From: Protula sp. h YS-2021
Lineage: Eukaryota > Annelida > Polychaeta > Sabellida > Serpulidae
Reading direction: 5' to 3'
Length of the DNA stretch: 64,000 bases
Assembly (NCBI GenBank): GCA_949752745.1
Contig: OX457031.1
Location: 47,759,257-47,823,256, forward strand
Shown: positions 59,712 to 64,000 of the stretch, piece after piece
How positions within the stretch are numbered: position 1 is the first letter of the stretch
Layout of the letters: each line of letters begins with the position of its first letter
Made by a program: the position numbers and the translations under genes
Notes under the pieces: model-generated
What the model saw: the letters and a program-made list of their open reading frames with translations, nothing else
The model's database searches: none
What the model was told of the DNA's origin: nothing

Positions 59712-61008
59712 CTACCTCCGTGGTCCCCATCTACCGGAGGTGATGAGACTGGGTTGTTTGGGCGGTGACTGTCTCCGTTGTATTCGATTTATGCATGTTG
59801 ATAAAGTTATCTGGACATTCCCTTGTGGTGTGCGCCAGAGAGTTGCAGCATAAGCAGGGCTCCTGTTTGGACGATGTGTTCCCTGTTGGAACACAGCGTA
59901 AAGACAGGGATATGCCCCGCGCCCGCGGAAATTTCCGCTTCCTCGGCTCCTGTATATACCCGAGAGTTTCTCCAGGATGTGTCGCGACGCTGTGGAGCAT
60001 GAGTGTGCTTTTCTTCTATCGCATTAATGCGCAGTGTTTGGCATTCGTTCTCGTAGAAGTGGCGCGCGGAGTTGGCACATTGCTCCACACTGTGGTAAGT
60101 ATTGCCTTTCACGAGACCGCTTATACTTGCCGGAAGAATCCCTTTGAATGTCGAAATTTGTACATGGGGCAGGAATATTTGGAGCCGGTCACATATCTGA
60201 CCGTGTTTCAGGTCGTCCCAATCTGGACTAGTTTTCAGCCTCATCTTGGTGAGCTGAGAAAAGTCCGCTTCAAGCTCGGCGCTGGCGATGTAGGTTTGGC
60301 AAATTCGTGTCTTAGCTTGACGTATGACGTTTGGATGTGCTGCGGCAGTCTGTCAAACCACATCAGAGCGTTTTTTGTCCAGTCGCGATGCGAAACTGGA
60401 TGATGCTCCTACTTCGTCCGATATTCGCTTGCAGCTAAGGTAACGGTCCACAGCGCGGAACCACCGGCATCTTCTCACCGGCATCTTCTCCTGTGCGGCC
60501 ACTAAAAATTCCTGGTCTGGAACAGAAATTATCTCTTTTCCTCCTACTATTGGGGGAATGGGTGGTGTGGGAACAGTGGTCTCTGCTGTTTGCGAGGAGA
60601 GTCCTGTAGTCTTGCGAAGAGACTGAATCTCATTCTGAAAGGATTGAAGTTGCCTCCCCATGCTCTGCATTTGTTATGCCTGTTCTTGTTCTTTTTCCAT
60701 GATTTTGTTTGAAAATGTTGTCATCATTTGCTGGATAAAGTCTTGAGCCCAGGCTTGTCCTTGGTCGGTCAGTGAGAGCGGAGGAGCCTGTGGCTGAGGT
60801 AATACGGAAGCTGGTTGATTGGTTGCTGATCGAGTTTCCTGCTGGCCATGGCGTGTTTGGGCCTGGTCCTGATCCGAGGATTGTGATGTTTGAGGATCGG
60901 AGGACTGTGGTTGGAAGAGGTGTTCTGCGCCCTTTTCTGTAGTTGGGCTGCCATTGCAATAGCATCGTGTTGGTCTCGGTTCACGGTTCGCTGACGTTTT
61001 GTTGCCAT
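59712..61008 (-). pseudogene. Ty3 gag with CCHC zinc knuckle, broken
   Basis: The start is at 61008 (MATKRQRTVNRDQHDAIAMA). Frames change around 60900, 60660 and 60380. A Gln-rich stretch and MQSMGRQLQSFQNEIQSLRK are followed by the capsid-like region. The zinc knuckle CLCCNSLAHTTREC (C-x2-C-x4-H-x4-C) is near 59815-59860. Gag forms the particle and binds RNA. Confidence 0.7.
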
Positions 61009-61612
61009 TTTTCGACTTCGGAGAGCGTAAGAGTGAATTTTGTAATTTTTGCTAGTTTACAGTTGAGTTGGAAGTGGTCTTTTTCTGCTACTTTTTTATA
61101 ACTGTTTATATATCTGTATGTGATATTATGTTTATATGAAGTATATTTAAAAATATCGACAAAATATGAAGTCAAACAATTTTAGTTTCTTTTTGTGTGT
61201 ATTTCTCGTTAGATTGATATTTATTTATTTATTTTTTATTTATTTAGTTTTTATTTGTTTATTTATTATTTGGTTATATGGTTTTAGTGTATTATGAGTA
61301 TATTATGTCTGCCCTCCAGCTTCCTGAACTATGTTACAATACTTCAATAATCTGGACGGCTCTCAAGCAAAAGTTATTTATTTATTATATATTTATATAC
61401 TATATTATATTGTTATGTTTTTAATAGTTGAATTTATGGAATGTGCTATTAGATTGTATTATACGTACAACGGCGCTTCCTGGCCAAAAATGTGTTTTTC
61501 AGTAAATATTTAGTTATAAAATAGTTGAAATATTATTGAGGTTATAACACATGCTATTATATTGTAACTGTTAACAGAACCGACTTCTAGCAAACCGCTA
61601 ATCTCCACCAAT
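61009..61612 (-). other. 5' untranslated region of the Ty3-type element
   Basis: It runs from LTR to gag start. The primer-binding-like TGGTGGAGATTAGC is at about 61610-61597 (minus). AT-rich, T-rich on the plus strand near 61210-61270. Confidence 0.6.
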
Positions 61613-62462
61613 TGTAGTTGTTTGTACTTTCGAATTTGGGGGTGAAATCGGTCACGACGTGTTTTAATTAAAAGTGTTTGGAATGGGGTACCAGAATCAG
61701 TTGCGAATGAAATCGGGGTTCTTTATGTATAAACACTATATTTGTTTAATATAACTTATTAACAATTAATTAATATAACAACTACAATTTAATAACCAAC
61801 CTTTATTCGTTTCTTTCGTTGCGCAACACGAAGCCTTTATTCCAAAACTGATCCCTTGTTCGAATCCAGAAGCACGTTCAATACCAGAACTTTATTATCT
61901 ATTTCCTAATAGTGATATATCCTTAAACTTGTGTCTTTAGTTAATTAACTGATTTCCCTCTATGGCTGGGAGTCGGGGGTGTCGAAAAGCTCTGTCTTTG
62001 ACTGACTCTCTCTGTGTCTCTTTCTGGCCTTTTCGACCTGCTTGCCTACCATTTTAACCCCTTCACACGTGACATGACCAAAAGCTGACCAATCGACGTA
62101 ATAATAACTTAAGAACTGCGAGTAATTGCTTGTTGACAGCAAATCGGCTGAGATTGCTAACGTAGTAATTAACACATGGTATTTAATCCGTCTTTATAAA
62201 TTAAGGAGTAACCCCGAGTTTGTACAGCTAATTAGGACAGATGTCATATTAAAAGACATCCCAGACTGAATGACTGCTGACAGGGATTAAGTCTACTTAT
62301 ACTCTAAGTGCCTTAATTGTTAAGACGTTTGATGTAATTAACACACAATGTTTCAAAAAGACTCCCTCTAACAAAATAATGTTTTGTTTTCGACCTGATA
62401 TTTTGACTTAAAAAAACTAGAAATAAAAATAACATGTGGTAGCCAAAATATGGCGTGCGACA
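61613..62462 (-). repeat. 5' LTR of the Ty3-type element
   Basis: 850 bp, matching the 3' LTR, with about 56 extra bases near 62385-62440. Confidence 0.9.
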
Positions 62463-62804
62463 AGACAACACTTATTTGTAGTTTATATAATATATAACAG
62501 TTAGCGTTATAGTAATAAAGTAACATAATATGTAAATTATAATGCGTAAAATATCTTTTAAACCCCAGACGATGCTTATCAAATTTCAAAATGCGTACAT
62601 TAGAGGAAACTTAGTAGTGTATATTATGTATGTTGCAAGGACAGCGTTTCATAGAAACTAACCATTAAAATCGCATGCATAAGTGACATATTTCCTCGAG
62701 ATTTATCTTTGTACGACGTCCACTATTTTATATACTATTATTTCATTGGCACAATCACAGTAAACATTAACATTAAAAGGCATTGGTACAATTGAAGTTC
62801 AGTT
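62463..62804. other. No gene recognised
   Basis: AT-rich flank of the LTR element. Confidence 0.4.
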
Positions 62805-62974
62805 CTAATGAGTGTCTATGAATAGGTCGCGGTCATACTTGTGTATAAGGTGTAACACTGCAGCAATATAGGTGTAGAGCGCTTTGTCACGGAACTGACG
62901 GGGCTGAATCGGTATTTTCATGATCATTTCTACACAATTTACCCAGAAAGCTTGCAGTTGAAACGAAGCAGCCA
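62805..62974 (-). CDS. Possible terminal exon of an unknown gene
   Basis: An acceptor TGATATTTCTAG precedes an open stretch VAASFQLQAFWVNCVEMIMK, then PIQPRQFRDKALYTYIAAVL, ending in a stop. The frame also opens to a Met at 63047. Composition looks coding; no family recognised, and no upstream exon could be joined. Confidence 0.25.
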
Positions 62975-63258
62975 CTAGAAATATCACAAACGTATTAGCA
63001 GGCATATTATGTAAAAAAGTGTCGAAATATTTCACATCAGCATACATGATTTAATAAAGCTCACTGACCAGATTGTTAAAATTGTTGCAATGTTTGTCGT
63101 TCTTTTCTAATTAAGATTATTGCAAAGCAAAGCAAATACATGTTCCATTGCAATGCAGGTTCTTTTACATTAAGCTTTAAAATCTTTTCATCATTTAACA
63201 TTTGGCACTTCTCCAGTATCTACTGCAGGCAAAAATGTTAATACTGTTTTCTTTCTTT

Positions 63259-63342
63259 CATTATTATTATTATTATTGTTATTATTGTTATTATTATTAT
63301 TATTATTATTGTGGTTATTATTATTGCTTATTATCATTATCA
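63259..63342 (+). repeat. (TTA)n microsatellite
   Basis: TTA repeats with GTT and GTGG interruptions. Confidence 0.85.
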
Positions 63343-63378
63343 TTGTTATAACTTTACGCTGCACAGATACTTACTTAA

Positions 63379-63379
<1 letters not shown>

Positions 63380-63442
<63 letters not shown>

Positions 63443-63470
63443 GTGTGTGTGTGTGTGTATGTGTGTGTGT
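63380..63470. repeat. (CA)n(TA)n(TG)n compound palindrome
   Basis: CA units, then TA units, then TG units: the flanks are complementary, so the whole tract can form one hairpin or cruciform. Confidence 0.9.
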
Positions 63471-63574
63471 TCCCTGAATTGAAAAGAACAAATAACATAC
63501 AAGACACCATATATTTATTGACTCATATTACAAGCAATTATAAATATGGTTATTGCAGGTGGTAAACACGCTAA

Positions 63575-64000
63575 CTAACAGGTAAAACAAAGCAGTAAGG
63601 TGTCGAAATCATCCACTTTTTTTTTGCCAGTAAACTGCTCATGGGTCAGTTGGTCACGTAACAGAATCCGCTGCAGTGTAGTGTAACGTTTTAGACAACA
63701 TTTTCCTGGGTGGCAAACGTGCTGGTTCAATGTGTTCCAACAATGATAGCACTTGTGCACATATCGGCAGTTAATGTTTTTGCACTCGTCAAAGTTATAT
63801 TTTCTACACCAGCCCGTAGTGTGAACCTCTGACTGTGTGGTGCTGCTGCTGAGTGGAACGCTCGCAGGATACAATTTACACGGTCTGTAGTATGCCCTTT
63901 ACGCTCATTACTTTCTGTCGCCAATACATTGACGTCGAAATTTTTCAGCATGGAAAATAAGTTAGCAGTGGTCAAAATACCAGATGCGATACCGTCTGCA
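63575..64000 (-). pseudogene. CCCH zinc-finger fragment, partial, probably transposon-related
   Basis: A 99-residue frame (63874-63575) holds WCRKYNFDECKNINCRYVH, a C-x7-C-x4-C-x3-H finger, followed at once by a cysteine/histidine-rich CYHCWNTLNQHVCHPGKC. A CCCH finger fused to a second C/H cluster is seen in uncharacterised and element-encoded proteins of invertebrates. The upstream frame (63975-63727) overlaps in another register, so one frameshift near 63870 is likely, and the amino part runs beyond the window. Donor-like GTTAGT just before the stop leaves open that it is an exon. Confidence 0.4.

Larger units (their letters stand above)
50879..62462 (-). mobile_element. Ty3/gypsy-type endogenous retrovirus-like element with env
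   Basis: An 11.6 kb element runs on the minus strand: 5' LTR (62462-61613), gag, protease, reverse transcriptase, RNase H, integrase, chromodomain, env, 3' LTR (51672-50879). The LTRs start TGTCG and end CGACA or CTACA. A primer-binding-like TGGTGGAGATTAGC starts two bases inside the 5' LTR, and a purine-rich TTGGTGGGA abuts the 3' LTR. The two LTRs are highly similar apart from a ~56-bp length difference, so the insertion is not ancient, yet gag and pol carry deletions and stops. No clear target duplication flanks it. Confidence 0.85.

Noticed and set aside
59765..60403. 212-residue plus-strand frame
   Set aside because: Antisense shadow of the broken gag region.
50874..62468. Target-site duplication around the Ty3-type element
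   Set aside because: Flanking bases (TGAGA and AGACA) do not match well enough.

Overview
This window reads as a gene-poor, repeat-dense animal genome. The evidence is exon-intron genes with GT/AG borders and protein-coding retroelements of DIRS, CR1/L2 and Ty3 type, together with pogo- and mariner-type elements, tRNA-derived repeats and long microsatellites. A marine invertebrate, plausibly a mollusc or another lophotrochozoan, fits this mix, but no sequence here settles the taxon. There are no operons, CRISPR arrays or bacterial signals.

Layout. 1-3600: 3' part of a decayed DIRS-type retroelement (reverse transcriptase, RNase H, tyrosine recombinase), split near its end by a 0.7 kb foldback element with C-rich telomere-like arms. 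3.6-8.6 kb: small tandem and inverted repeats, a pogo-like MITE, and GA and TAC microsatellites. 10.25-10.82 kb: an intact intronless reading frame for a glycosylated single-pass membrane protein. 13.5-15.8 kb: a 56-bp tandem array interrupted by a 1.9 kb element with perfect terminal repeats and many CGTCGG motifs. 17.6-23.8 kb: two related elements that share a 0.5 kb left block, ~130-bp internal repeats and hairpin ends. 25.0-25.75 kb: a mariner/Tc1 deletion derivative that keeps only the DNA-binding part of its transposase. 27.8-31.7 kb: further foldback elements, a second pogo-like copy and a tRNA-Pro-like sequence. 32.6-36.7 kb (minus): a second DIRS element with the reverse transcriptase cleanly deleted, followed by a tRNA-Val(CAC)-like sequence. 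39.4-41.7 kb (plus): a candidate multi-exon cysteine-rich secreted protein. 42.8-45.6 kb (minus): a broken CR1/L2-like LINE. 47.3-49.5 kb (minus): a well-supported five-exon gene for a secreted N-formylglutamate amidohydrolase-like protein of 310 residues. 50.9-62.5 kb (minus): an 11.6 kb Ty3/gypsy-type provirus with both LTRs, broken gag-pol, a chromodomain and an env gene of the baculovirus F/errantivirus type. 62.8-64.0 kb (minus): a possible terminal exon and a CCCH zinc-finger fragment running off the end.

The probable host genes are therefore few (10.25 kb, 39.4 kb, 47.3 kb). They do not form an evident pathway, although all three products enter the secretory route. Everything else is mobile DNA in stages of decay. 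The most unusual parts are the foldback elements with motif arrays, two of which hold a tRNA-Pro-like sequence, the hairpin-ended satellite-carrying elements, and the env-plus-chromodomain Ty3 element.
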